Assembly (NCBI GenBank): GCA_044337585.1
Contig: JBIINH010000067.1
Coordinates: forward strand, 1 to 11,572
Length of the DNA: 11,572 nt
DNA from: CAYSBE01 sp044337585
GTDB taxonomy: Bacteria > Bacteroidota > Bacteroidia > UKL13-3
Reading direction: 5' to 3'
Position 1 is the stretch's first letter. Every line of letters starts with the position of its first letter. The notes under the pieces are model-generated. The model saw only the letters and a list, made by a program, of their open reading frames with translations. It did not search any database and had not been told where the DNA came from. Shown here piece after piece: positions 1 to 6,240 of the stretch. The translations under genes and the position numbers were made by a program.

Positions 1-413
1 ACAGCACGGCTTACTATAAAATGAAATTTTTCTTTCAATTGTTCTACACGCCCAATAACAAATTCGGTATTTCTTAACCCAATGGTTTCGGCAATATTCT
101 CAGCCACATGCACCTTCTTGCCTATGCTATCACATAACACAATCTCACATTCAGGAAATAGAATTGCCAAAGGAATACCAGGAAAGCCACCACCAGTACC
201 AATATCAAGTATTCTCGTTCCTTCTCTAAATTCAATAAACTTGGCAATGGATAAAGAATGCAGAATATGTTTTTCATAAAGCGCATCGATATCTTTTCTG
301 GAAACAACATTTATTTTCTCATTCCAATCACTATAAAGCTCATAAAGCATTTCAAATTGCTGCTCTTGCTGCTCAGTCAGGTCAGGAAAATACTTTAAAA
401 TAATATCAATCAC
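1..413 (-). CDS. rsmG: 16S rRNA (guanine527-N7)-methyltransferase RsmG, 3' end cut by window edge
   Basis: RsmG uses S-adenosylmethionine to methylate N7 of G527 in 16S rRNA of the small subunit. About 137 N-terminal residues are visible. They include the family's N-terminal NEKINVVSRKD motif (residues 31-41), the SAM-binding loop LDIGTGGGFPGIPLA (69-83), a following acidic Asp in LCD (95), and SRAV near the edge. Homologues are usually about 200-210 residues, so roughly the last third lies outside. The start is GTG at 413-411, which overlaps the TGA of the upstream glycosyltransferase as GTGA. No in-frame ATG fits the conserved N-terminus and no SD is visible. The 4-base overlap suggests translational coupling. 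Family identity is seen directly from the motifs; the start is inferred. Confidence 0.93.
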   Translation of the reverse strand, partial: MIDIILKYFPDLTEQQEQQFEMLYELYSDWNEKINVVSRKDIDALYEKHILHSLSIAKFIEFREGTRILDIGTGGGFPGIPLAILFPECEIVLCDSIGKKVHVAENIAETIGLRNTEFVIGRVEQLKEKFHFIVSRA

Positions 414-1540
414 CAGCGGTCAATTTTTTTTGTGAAGTATGCTTGAAGTCCTATCGTCATAAGATACCAAAGGTATATGATATCAAACAAAGGCAATAAC
501 CAAACTACAGATACAGATTGCAGCTTTTTAGCACACAGGTACAGAATTGTAGTCATGGAGATTAAACGTATTCCGTATACTGCGCTTACAATTGGCCATG
601 TTTGCAGATTAAGCACCAATGTACTCACTAAGGTTGCATAGAAAAGAAATATACTGATGTAGTAAATGGCAAGAATACGTTTATGTTTTTTCTTGTAATA
701 TTTTCCTACATGGAGATGTCTTACTTTCTGCCTACTATATGCGCTGTAAGATTTTTTAGCTTCGGTATAAACAAAACTGTCAGGATGTATTTGTATTGCT
801 ACATTGTTAGGTCGAGCGGCTTCATTAACAAATAGGTCATCATCTCCTGATGGCAAATGGTTATGACTTGCAAATCCTTTGTGTCTAAAAAACACGTCTT
901 TGGTATAAGATAGATTTCGGCCAACGCCCATAAATGCATTTTTCATTAAAGCAAAACCGAAATAGTTTGCCGCTGCAAGCAGTGATTCAAAACGTACAAA
1001 TGCATTTAGCAAGCCCGATACTTTTCGGTAGGGTGAAAATCCAAGAATAATTTCTTTACCTATTGTATATTGTTGTTGCATAAGTCGCAACCACTGATTT
1101 GATGCGGGAGCACAATCAGCATCGGTAAAGAGCATCTTATTATATGAGGCAGCTTTAATCCCAATAGTAAGGGCAAACTTTTTACCGGTAGGGTATTTTT
1201 CCTGCTCAACTAATTGAGATACTTTAAGGTGCTTGTATTCTTCTTGCAGTGTTTCTAAAAATTTCTGACTTTCATCCCATGAACAGTCATTTACAACCAC
1301 TACCTCAAATTTGGGGTAATCTTGCTCCAAGATAGCCCGCAGGTTTAGTTCCAAATTTTGTAATTCATTGCGGGAAGCAATAATTATAGATACAGGCTCT
1401 TCATCCGTATTGATTTCAGTTGAAGGTTTATAAAATGCCAATTTACCCAAAATACCCCATCCATAAATAACCTGAACAATTGCGGATGTTGCAAAGAGGC
1501 TCAGAACGAACCAAATTAAAACGGAAAAATCTAACGTCAT
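410..1540 (-). CDS. Membrane-bound family 2 glycosyltransferase
   Basis: This 376-residue protein has an N-terminal membrane segment (about 5-28), a GT-A catalytic domain (about 48-280) and two or three C-terminal membrane segments (about 288-312, 316-338, 344-366). The catalytic domain shows the GT2 nucleotide-binding start PVSIIIASRNE (49-59), VVNDCSWD (82-89), the metal-binding DxD-type motif TDADC (139-143), a GDDD acid motif (232-235) and RQKVRH (270-275) in the place of the QxxRW motif of processive enzymes. It should transfer a sugar from a nucleotide sugar to a lipid or glycan at the cytoplasmic membrane; donor and acceptor cannot be read. It starts 72 bases after the ACMSD gene and overlaps rsmG by 4 bases, so cotranscription is likely although the roles look unrelated. 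Confidence 0.88.
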   Translation of the reverse strand: MTLDFSVLIWFVLSLFATSAIVQVIYGWGILGKLAFYKPSTEINTDEEPVSIIIASRNELQNLELNLRAILEQDYPKFEVVVVNDCSWDESQKFLETLQEEYKHLKVSQLVEQEKYPTGKKFALTIGIKAASYNKMLFTDADCAPASNQWLRLMQQQYTIGKEIILGFSPYRKVSGLLNAFVRFESLLAAANYFGFALMKNAFMGVGRNLSYTKDVFFRHKGFASHNHLPSGDDDLFVNEAARPNNVAIQIHPDSFVYTEAKKSYSAYSRQKVRHLHVGKYYKKKHKRILAIYYISIFLFYATLVSTLVLNLQTWPIVSAVYGIRLISMTTILYLCAKKLQSVSVVWLLPLFDIIYLWYLMTIGLQAYFTKKIDRW

Positions 1541-1612
1541 ATCTAGCGCAAGTTATATTTGTATTGCAAGTGCTGTACATACGAATTTCAACAACTTGTG
1601 AAGAACCTATTC

Positions 1613-2620
1613 TTATTTGTCAATTCCCAACCACTCGATTGCTGTTTTTCTAAGCATCTGCGATTTCTGTTCGGTTGTTAGCTCTTGCATTGTTTCAATA
1701 AAACGGCCATGTTCAAGGTCGCCAAGAGGGAAAGGAAAATCACTGCCCAGTGCAATTCGCTCGGCACCAAAAAGTTTAAGGTTATATAATAAGGCTTCCT
1801 TATCATGAACCAAACTGTCTATATAAAATTTCTTTACGTAGTCATATGGATCAGCCACATGGTTGATATTGCAAAGGTCGGGGCGGGCATGATATCCATG
1901 ACTAACACGGCCAATGGTATGCGGAAAACAACCGCCACCATGTGCAAACATTACCCTAAGTTTTGGGAATTTATCAAACACCCCACCAAAAATCATGCTA
2001 CAAATGGCCCTTGAAGTTTCGGCAGGCATCCCCACTAGCCACGGAAGCCAGTATTTTTTCATTTTATCCTGACCCATCATATCCCATGGATGAACAAATA
2101 AGCACATGCCAAGCCTTTCAGCAGATTCATAAAATGGGAAAAAGCGCTCGTCATCAAGGTTAACATCCAAAATATTGGTAGCAATTTCAACACCCGGCAG
2201 ATTCAATTCAAATTTGCAACGATTTAACTCTTCAATTGCAAGAAGAGTGTCTTGCATGGGCAATGTACCTAAACCAACAAATCGGGTAGGATAGTCCTGC
2301 TGAATTTGAGCTAAATGGTTATTGATGTATTGGCTCCATTCGTGTGTATGTTCGGGTTTGGCCCAGTAATAAAACAATACAGGTACTGTAGAAAGCGCCA
2401 TCATTTCCACACCATGCTTATCCATATGCTTAATAATCGTTTCCGGGTTCCAACACAATTCATCTATTGCACGAAAAAAATCGCCATTGGCTTTCATCAT
2501 ATTTGCTCGACCGGGCTGGTAATGATCGAGGTAAATAAAATCATCTCCATATCCGTAGCGCTCTTTCAGATTGGGAATGTGTTGCGGAAGTATATGTGCG
2601 TGAATGTCTATTTTCTGCAT
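1613..2620 (-). CDS. 2-amino-3-carboxymuconate-6-semialdehyde decarboxylase (ACMSD), amidohydrolase family
   Basis: ACMSD is a zinc enzyme that decarboxylates 2-amino-3-carboxymuconate 6-semialdehyde in the kynurenine route of tryptophan breakdown, diverting carbon from quinolinate/NAD synthesis. The 335-residue length equals the family norm (human enzyme about 336). The zinc ligands expected from the Pseudomonas fluorescens enzyme are present: HAH (H7, H9), H177 in FVHPWD and D294 in GSDFPFPLG. So are the catalytic His (H227 in AHGGG) and substrate-binding arginines (R50, R238). The family signature KYWLPWLVGMPAE (189-201) is also intact. No other kynurenine pathway gene is in the window, so the rest of the pathway must be elsewhere or the substrate could differ (2-nitrobenzoate pathways use the same enzyme). 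Family assignment is firm; pathway role is inferred. Confidence 0.93.
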   Translation of the reverse strand: MQKIDIHAHILPQHIPNLKERYGYGDDFIYLDHYQPGRANMMKANGDFFRAIDELCWNPETIIKHMDKHGVEMMALSTVPVLFYYWAKPEHTHEWSQYINNHLAQIQQDYPTRFVGLGTLPMQDTLLAIEELNRCKFELNLPGVEIATNILDVNLDDERFFPFYESAERLGMCLFVHPWDMMGQDKMKKYWLPWLVGMPAETSRAICSMIFGGVFDKFPKLRVMFAHGGGCFPHTIGRVSHGYHARPDLCNINHVADPYDYVKKFYIDSLVHDKEALLYNLKLFGAERIALGSDFPFPLGDLEHGRFIETMQELTTEQKSQMLRKTAIEWLGIDK

Positions 2621-2634
2621 AATAAATATTTCAG

Positions 2635-2665
2635 CAAAGATGCATCAATGAATGAAATCAACAAC
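2635..2665 (-). promoter_or_regulatory. Candidate Bacteroidetes-type promoter for the ACMSD gene
   Basis: On the minus strand a -7-like octamer CATCTTTG (2642-2635; one mismatch to TAnnTTTG) lies 19 bases downstream of a TTG (2664-2662) inside GTTGTTG. This matches the phylum's -33/-7 layout and would give a leader of roughly ten bases before the ATG at 2620. Motif and spacing are seen; activity is inferred. Confidence 0.45.
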
Positions 2666-2715
2666 TTACTCGGATTGAAATACGATAAAAATCATAATTT
2701 TATTCGAGAATTAAT

Positions 2716-2979
2716 GTGCAACTTCGCACCGTTTTCATAGAGTTTTTATTCATATACCCGGGCATTCCAATTGCCACTGCAGCATATGCTAGCCGAAAAG
2801 GATATTCAGCTCGCTGGTGGCTACTCTACAGCATGATTTTGCCTGTTGTTACGCTCATCATTTTATATTATAAAAAGCCGAATATAAGTGGCTACCGATA
2901 CAAAAAAAGAAGTGTTCAATACACCATTTCAGATAAAGTTATTTATTCTGAACGTGACGAAACAACAAATCAGAGTTAG
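2716..2979 (+). CDS. Small hypothetical membrane protein
   Basis: I do not recognise a named family. The 87-residue product has two hydrophobic stretches (about 6-24 and 35-51) joined by a basic loop ASRKGYSARWW, then a charged, Lys/Arg-rich cytoplasmic-type tail. The pattern of a PGIPIA segment, a short basic turn, a second helix and then KKP resembles small two-helix membrane proteins common in bacteria. The frame opens after a TAA at 2695 and contains no early ATG, so the start is taken as GTG at 2716, without SD. The gene diverges from the ACMSD gene and ends just before the ccmC promoter, so it is probably separate from the ccm unit. Codon use looks like that of neighbouring genes. It could still be a chance frame. 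Confidence 0.5.
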   Translation: MQLRTVFIEFLFIYPGIPIATAAYASRKGYSARWWLLYSMILPVVTLIILYYKKPNISGYRYKKRSVQYTISDKVIYSERDETTNQS

Positions 2980-2982
2980 GGG

Positions 2983-3013
2983 TTTTGTATAACAGACTGA
3001 ATAACTACCTTCG
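2983..3013 (+). promoter_or_regulatory. Probable promoter of the ccmCDE unit
   Basis: TTTTG (2983-2987) is followed after 18 bases by TACCTTCG (3006-3013), one mismatch to the Bacteroidetes -7 consensus TAnnTTTG. Transcription would start only a few bases before the ATG at 3021, giving a near-leaderless mRNA. This also argues against the upstream in-frame TTG at 2985 as start, because that codon sits inside the -33 element. Confidence 0.6.
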
Positions 3014-3020
3014 CAACCCG

Positions 3021-3680
3021 ATGATAAAATGGTGGAAAATATTAGCAATAGCAGGAGTACTTTATGCCATACTTGGCGGACTCCTAATGCCTGTGCCTGA
3101 TTTGAATATACTTGAGCAAAGTATTCGCAACTTGTATTATCACGTGCCTATGTGGTTTGGCATGGTGCTTATGCTGCTTGCTTCCATGATATTTGCCATT
3201 AGGTACCTGTCAAAAGGCCGTATTCAGGATGATATTTGGTCTGTAAATCTAGCTCAAACTGCCATGTTTTATGGAATACTCGGACTTACCACTGGTATGG
3301 TATGGGCAAAAAATACATGGGGCGCCTATTGGACAAACGATCCTAAATTAAATAGTGCCGCCATTGGTATGCTTACCTACCTTGCTTATTTGGTATTAAG
3401 AAATTCAATAGAAGATGAAGAAAAACGTGCACGGGTTTCTGCTGTATACAACATCTTTTCGTTTCCGGTATTTATCGTCCTCATTTTTGTACTACCACGA
3501 CTAACCGATTCGCTACATCCCGGAAATGGCGGAAATCCCGGATTCAATTCCTATGATTTAGACAATAGGCTTCGTTTGGTATTTTACCCGGCAGTTATTG
3601 GATGGACCCTGCTGGGATTTTGGATTTCAGACATTGCAACACGCATACATATTTTAAAAAACAAACAAACTGACGTATGA
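3021..3680 (+). CDS. ccmC: Cytochrome c maturation haem-handling protein CcmC (CcsA/CcmC family)
   Basis: CcmC is the inner-membrane protein that presents haem to CcmE during System I cytochrome c maturation. The 219-residue product has about six membrane helices. It carries the two periplasmic haem-ligand histidines expected in the family, H41 in YYHVPMWF and H166 in DSLHPGNGG. Between them is the WWD-type haem segment, here WGAYWTNDPKL (100-110) instead of the proteobacterial WGxxWxWDxRL form. The start is set at ATG 3021 because homologues begin with MxKxWWKILA and because the promoter covers the more upstream TTG. The stop overlaps the ccmD start as ATGA. Family identity is firm. The altered WWD segment looks typical of Bacteroidetes from memory, which I cannot check here. 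Confidence 0.9.
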   Translation: MIKWWKILAIAGVLYAILGGLLMPVPDLNILEQSIRNLYYHVPMWFGMVLMLLASMIFAIRYLSKGRIQDDIWSVNLAQTAMFYGILGLTTGMVWAKNTWGAYWTNDPKLNSAAIGMLTYLAYLVLRNSIEDEEKRARVSAVYNIFSFPVFIVLIFVLPRLTDSLHPGNGGNPGFNSYDLDNRLRLVFYPAVIGWTLLGFWISDIATRIHILKNKQTDV

Positions 3681-3835
3681 TGACATTACTCCAAGTTCAA
3701 ACTGCTGCGGAAGCACAGAATATTCCTGATGACAATAAACTCATGGTTGTAGCTGCCGTAATGGGGATTATATTTTTAGGCATAGTAGTATACTTATTCA
3801 TATTGGAAAAAAGACTTAAAAATTTAGAGAAATAA
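3677..3835 (+). CDS. ccmD: Small CcmD-like membrane protein
   Basis: This 52-residue product has a short periplasmic-type N-terminus, one membrane helix (about 22-43, LMVVAAVMGIIFLGIVVYLF) and a basic tail EKRLKNLEK. CcmD in System I is a small single-helix protein that helps release holo-CcmE from the CcmABC complex. Sequence conservation in this family is low, so the call rests on size, topology and position exactly between ccmC and ccmE. The start ATG overlaps the ccmC stop (ATGA) and its TAA overlaps the ccmE start (TAATG), a strong sign of translational coupling. The ATG is doubled, so either Met may be used. Confidence 0.8.
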   Translation: MMTLLQVQTAAEAQNIPDDNKLMVVAAVMGIIFLGIVVYLFILEKRLKNLEK

Positions 3836-4221
3836 TGAAAAAATCGGCAATTGTTTTCATCGCGTTAATAGGAGTGGCCATAGCAGCAATAATAAGTTCG
3901 TATGGCGATGCCAGCACCTACGAAAGTTTTGATGTGGCATTAGAAAATCCGGATAAGGAGTACCATGTGGTAGGTACATTGAATAAGGAAAAGGAAAGGT
4001 ATTACGATCCACAAAAGGATGCGAATTATTTCACTTTTTATATGATAGACCAAAAAGGCAAAGAGTGTAAAGTCATATACTATGCACCTGAGCCACAAGA
4101 TTTTGACAAATCTGAACAAGTGGTGATTATAGGCAAAATGAAAGGCAATGAGTTTACAGCAAACAAGATATTGCTCAAATGCCCTTCAAAATATACCGAC
4201 AACGAACTTAAAGAAGTGTAG
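3835..4221 (+). CDS. ccmE: Haem chaperone CcmE, Cys (CxxxY) variant
   Basis: CcmE is a membrane-anchored periplasmic OB-fold protein that carries haem covalently from CcmC to the apocytochrome ligation module. Visible are an N-terminal anchor helix (about 4-22), the beta-barrel region with the YHVVGTL strand (43-49) and VIIGKMKGNEFTANKILLKCPSKY ending the domain. The haem-attachment motif is normally HxxxY; here it is CPSKY (C116, Y120). Cys-type CcmE is a described variant in archaea and some bacteria such as Desulfovibrio, so a thioether-type link to haem is the likely chemistry. At 128 residues it is slightly short, with only eight residues after the motif. Start fixed by TAATG overlap with ccmD. 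ccmF does not follow, unlike in many related clusters. Confidence 0.92.
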   Translation: MKKSAIVFIALIGVAIAAIISSYGDASTYESFDVALENPDKEYHVVGTLNKEKERYYDPQKDANYFTFYMIDQKGKECKVIYYAPEPQDFDKSEQVVIIGKMKGNEFTANKILLKCPSKYTDNELKEV

Positions 4222-4223
4222 TC

Positions 4224-4805
4224 ATGTCGAATAGTCCATCTTATTTTATTCATGAGTCATCTATTGCTGATGAAGGTTGCCAAATTGGTGAAGGAACAAA
4301 GATTTGGCATTTTTGTCATATCAGCAGCGGGGCAAAATTAGGGATGAATTGTAACCTTGGGCAAAATGTATTTATTGCCGGAGATGTTAAGCTTGGTAAC
4401 AATGTGAAAGTACAAAACAACGTATCCATATATACTGGTGTTACCTGTGAAGACGATGTATTTTTAGGACCATCTATGGTGTTTACCAATGTACTTAATC
4501 CCAGAAGTGGCGTAAACAGAAGAGGTCAATACAGCAAAACCTATGTAGGAAAAGGTGCCAGTATTGGAGCCAATGCCACAATAGTTTGTGGACATGATAT
4601 AGGCAAATATGCATTTATTGGAGCAGGAGCAGTTGTTACCAAGCATGTTCCTGATTATGCTTTAGTTATTGGCAATCCGGCAAGGCAAATGGGATGGATT
4701 AGTGAGTTTGGGCATAGACTGGAATTTGATGAAAGCGGAGAAGCCATCTGTAAAGAAAGTGGTGAGAAATACCAACTAAGAAATGGTTTCGTTAGCAAAG
4801 TTTAA
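4224..4805 (+). CDS. Left-handed beta-helix N-acetyltransferase of the WbpD/WlbB type
   Basis: The 193-residue protein is built of hexapeptide repeats ([LIV]Gxxxx, about residues 18-150). It ends with the family hallmark DYALVIGNPARQMGWISEFG (144-163). FTNVLNPR (87-94) and GASIGANATIVCG (111-123) match UDP-2-acetamido-3-amino-2,3-dideoxyglucuronate N-acetyltransferases, which use acetyl-CoA to acetylate an amino sugar nucleotide for surface glycans. After the helix, the last 40 residues form a small tail (EFDESGEAICKESGEKY). The gene starts 2 bases after the ccmE stop, so it is cotranscribed with the ccm genes although its job is different. The partner dehydrogenase and aminotransferase of that sugar pathway are not in the window. 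The fold is certain; the exact substrate is inferred and related 3- or 4-amino sugars remain possible. Confidence 0.82.
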   Translation: MSNSPSYFIHESSIADEGCQIGEGTKIWHFCHISSGAKLGMNCNLGQNVFIAGDVKLGNNVKVQNNVSIYTGVTCEDDVFLGPSMVFTNVLNPRSGVNRRGQYSKTYVGKGASIGANATIVCGHDIGKYAFIGAGAVVTKHVPDYALVIGNPARQMGWISEFGHRLEFDESGEAICKESGEKYQLRNGFVSKV

Positions 4806-4819
4806 TTGAAAAACTATTT

Positions 4820-5446
4820 ATGAGAATTCGCTTACTATTTAAATCCGTATCGCTAGTAATCACATTATTGTATTTACAATCCTGCGCATTTCATACCGGA
4901 TCATTTAGTTCGGGGCCTTATATTGTTGATGCCAAAACAGTTGCTATTGGAAAAGGAATTGCAACTACGCATCATTTTTTAGGAATAGGCGGATTAAAAG
5001 AAAATGCTTTGGTAAACGAAGCACGGTTAAATTTTTATCGAAAGTATCCCCTAAGAAAGGACATGACAATTCAGAACGTTAGTGTTGATTTTAAAAACAC
5101 CTATGTTTTTATCTATCACCAAACCACAGCTACCTTCTCAGCGGAGATTGTTGAGCTTAAACCATTCGAACTTCCGGTCCCATTTGACGGGCGGTTTAAT
5201 GGCTTTTATACTTCAGATTCAGTTTTCTTTTTCATTCAAAAGCCGGGAAATATCAACAAAGTATTGTTTGTATTTGCGGATAGTAAAGTAGAGGTTGGCG
5301 ACTTTGTTGTAACTACCCTAGACGCAAAAAATAATTTAACTGAAATTGTATTAAAACCTATCAAAACTGACCGATTTGGTTTTTTGTGCATAGTAAAATC
5401 AACAGGAGAGCGGGTTTACATCGCCCCAGAGTGGATAATTAATTAA
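4820..5446 (+). CDS. Lipoprotein of unknown function, Bacteroidetes-specific type
   Basis: The N-terminus is a lipoprotein signal: basic MRIRLLFK, a hydrophobic stretch, then lipobox LQSC with Cys22 as the lipidated residue. The mature part (about 186 residues) contains a repeat-free beta-rich sequence with HFLGIGGL (52-59), an adjoining segment NEARLNFYRKYPL (66-78) and VSVDFKNTYVF (87-97). This combination resembles an uncharacterised Bacteroidetes lipoprotein domain family (I believe DUF6567, from memory). No catalytic motif is visible. It lies 14 bases after the acetyltransferase and is probably the last gene of the ccm transcript. No hairpin terminator follows; the rpsF promoter begins only some 20 bases downstream, so read-through into the ribosomal operon is possible. 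Confidence 0.75.
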   Translation: MRIRLLFKSVSLVITLLYLQSCAFHTGSFSSGPYIVDAKTVAIGKGIATTHHFLGIGGLKENALVNEARLNFYRKYPLRKDMTIQNVSVDFKNTYVFIYHQTTATFSAEIVELKPFELPVPFDGRFNGFYTSDSVFFFIQKPGNINKVLFVFADSKVEVGDFVVTTLDAKNNLTEIVLKPIKTDRFGFLCIVKSTGERVYIAPEWIIN

Positions 5447-5469
5447 GTAGCGTTTTTAGGAGAAAAAGG

Positions 5470-5500
5470 TTTGTAGATAACAAATTAAACCCTACTTTTG
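5470..5500 (+). promoter_or_regulatory. Promoter of the rpsF-rpsR-rplI operon
   Basis: TTTG (5470-5473) and TACTTTTG (5493-5500) are separated by 19 bases, an exact match to the Bacteroidetes TTTG/TAnnTTTG promoter. Transcription should start near 5504-5506, leaving a leader of about 30 bases before the rpsF ATG. Confidence 0.75.
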
Positions 5501-5533
5501 CCGTCCTTTTAACAAATATATAACCCGTCCTTT
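5501..5533 (+). repeat. Direct repeat CCGTCCTTT in the rpsF leader
   Basis: CCGTCCTTT occurs at 5501-5509 and again at 5525-5533, 24 bases apart. The first copy is at the expected transcription start and the second ends two bases before the ATG. The bS6:bS18 dimer is known to bind CCG-containing leader RNA of rpsF operons in other bacteria; whether this repeat serves that role is inference, and no hairpin like the known leader is evident. Confidence 0.5.
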
Positions 5534-5535
5534 AA

Positions 5536-5937
5536 ATGGCAGCTAAAAGCAAAAAACAAGACACAAGTGTCTTGAAAGATTATGAATCTGTGATAATTAT
5601 CACACCCGTACTCTCTGAGGAGCAGTTGAAAGATACTGTTTCTAAATTCCGCACACTCATTACCGAAGACGGAGGAGAGCTGGTTCATGAAGAAAACTGG
5701 GGTTTAACTAAATTGGCTTATCCGATTGATAAAAAGTCAACAGGCTTTTATCATTTATTCGAATTTAAAGCCAATCCTGAGTTTATCACCAAATTTGAAC
5801 TGGCCTTCAGACGTGACGAAAGAGTCATGCGATTCCTTACAACAGTATTAGACAAACATGCTGTAATCTACAACCAGCGCAAACGCAATGGTGAGTTCAA
5901 TCAAAACAAAAAAGATAAAAACCAGGAGGGCAAGTAA
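5536..5937 (+). CDS. rpsF: 30S ribosomal protein bS6
   Basis: bS6 binds bS18 and helps assemble the platform of the 30S subunit. The 133-residue protein has the S6 fold segments YESVIIITPVLSEEQL (15-30), GGELVHEENWGLTKLAYPI (46-64), STGFYHLFEF (68-77) and the RRDERVMRFLTTVLDK helix/strand near the end. It is longer than typical Bacteroidetes S6 because of about 14 extra N-terminal residues (MAAKSKKQDTSVLK) and a Lys/Asn-rich tail. The N-terminal extension assumes ATG 5536, which fits the leader length. There is no SD before this first gene, unlike the next two. Confidence 0.96.
   Translation: MAAKSKKQDTSVLKDYESVIIITPVLSEEQLKDTVSKFRTLITEDGGELVHEENWGLTKLAYPIDKKSTGFYHLFEFKANPEFITKFELAFRRDERVMRFLTTVLDKHAVIYNQRKRNGEFNQNKKDKNQEGK
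5924..5929 (+). promoter_or_regulatory. Shine-Dalgarno sequence of rpsR
   Basis: AGGAGG ends 10 bases before the ATG at 5940 and lies inside the last codons of rpsF. It stands out because most genes of this window have no SD, as is usual for Bacteroidetes. Confidence 0.7.
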
Positions 5938-5939
5938 TT

Positions 5940-6218
5940 ATGAGCAGACCTAACGCACAAATCAACCCAGCATCAGTATTTAGTACAACACCGGATGCAC
6001 CACAAAAGAAAAAATATTGCCGATTTAAGAAAAGTGGGATTAAGTACATCGATTATAAAGATGGGAACTTTCTTTTAAAGTTTGTAAACGAGCAAGGAAA
6101 AATTCTTCCTCGTAGACTTACTGGCACCTCGTTGAAGTATCAACGTAAGGTATCATTAGCAATTAAAAAGGCTCGTCACTTGGCAATCTTGCCTTATGTA
6201 GGAGACCAATTGAAGTAA
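5940..6218 (+). CDS. rpsR: 30S ribosomal protein bS18
   Basis: bS18 pairs with bS6 on the 30S platform near the 3' end of 16S rRNA. The 92-residue product shows the conserved core KKYCRFKKSGIKYIDYKD (24-41) and the signature RRLTGTSLKYQRKVSLAIKK (58-77), followed by ARHLAILPYV. The roughly 20-residue N-terminal stretch before KKKYC is poorly conserved. The gene starts two bases after the rpsF stop, with an SD inside rpsF, indicating coupled translation of the two interacting proteins. Confidence 0.97.
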   Translation: MSRPNAQINPASVFSTTPDAPQKKKYCRFKKSGIKYIDYKDGNFLLKFVNEQGKILPRRLTGTSLKYQRKVSLAIKKARHLAILPYVGDQLK

Positions 6219-6225
6219 TTTAACC

Positions 6226-6233
6226 AAGGAGGA
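6226..6233 (+). promoter_or_regulatory. Strong Shine-Dalgarno sequence of rplI
   Basis: AAGGAGGA lies 7 bases before the ATG at 6241. It is fully complementary to the CCUCCUU tail of 16S rRNA and is the strongest such site in the window. Confidence 0.8.
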
Positions 6234-6240
6234 TTTAATA

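Noticed and set aside
1541..1612. Promoter for the glycosyltransferase in the 72-base gap
   Set aside because: No TAnnTTTG with a correctly spaced TTG was found; read-through from the ACMSD gene is simpler.
2315..2740. 141-codon frame on the plus strand
   Set aside because: Mostly antisense to the ACMSD gene, whose motifs are complete; the product shows no family features.
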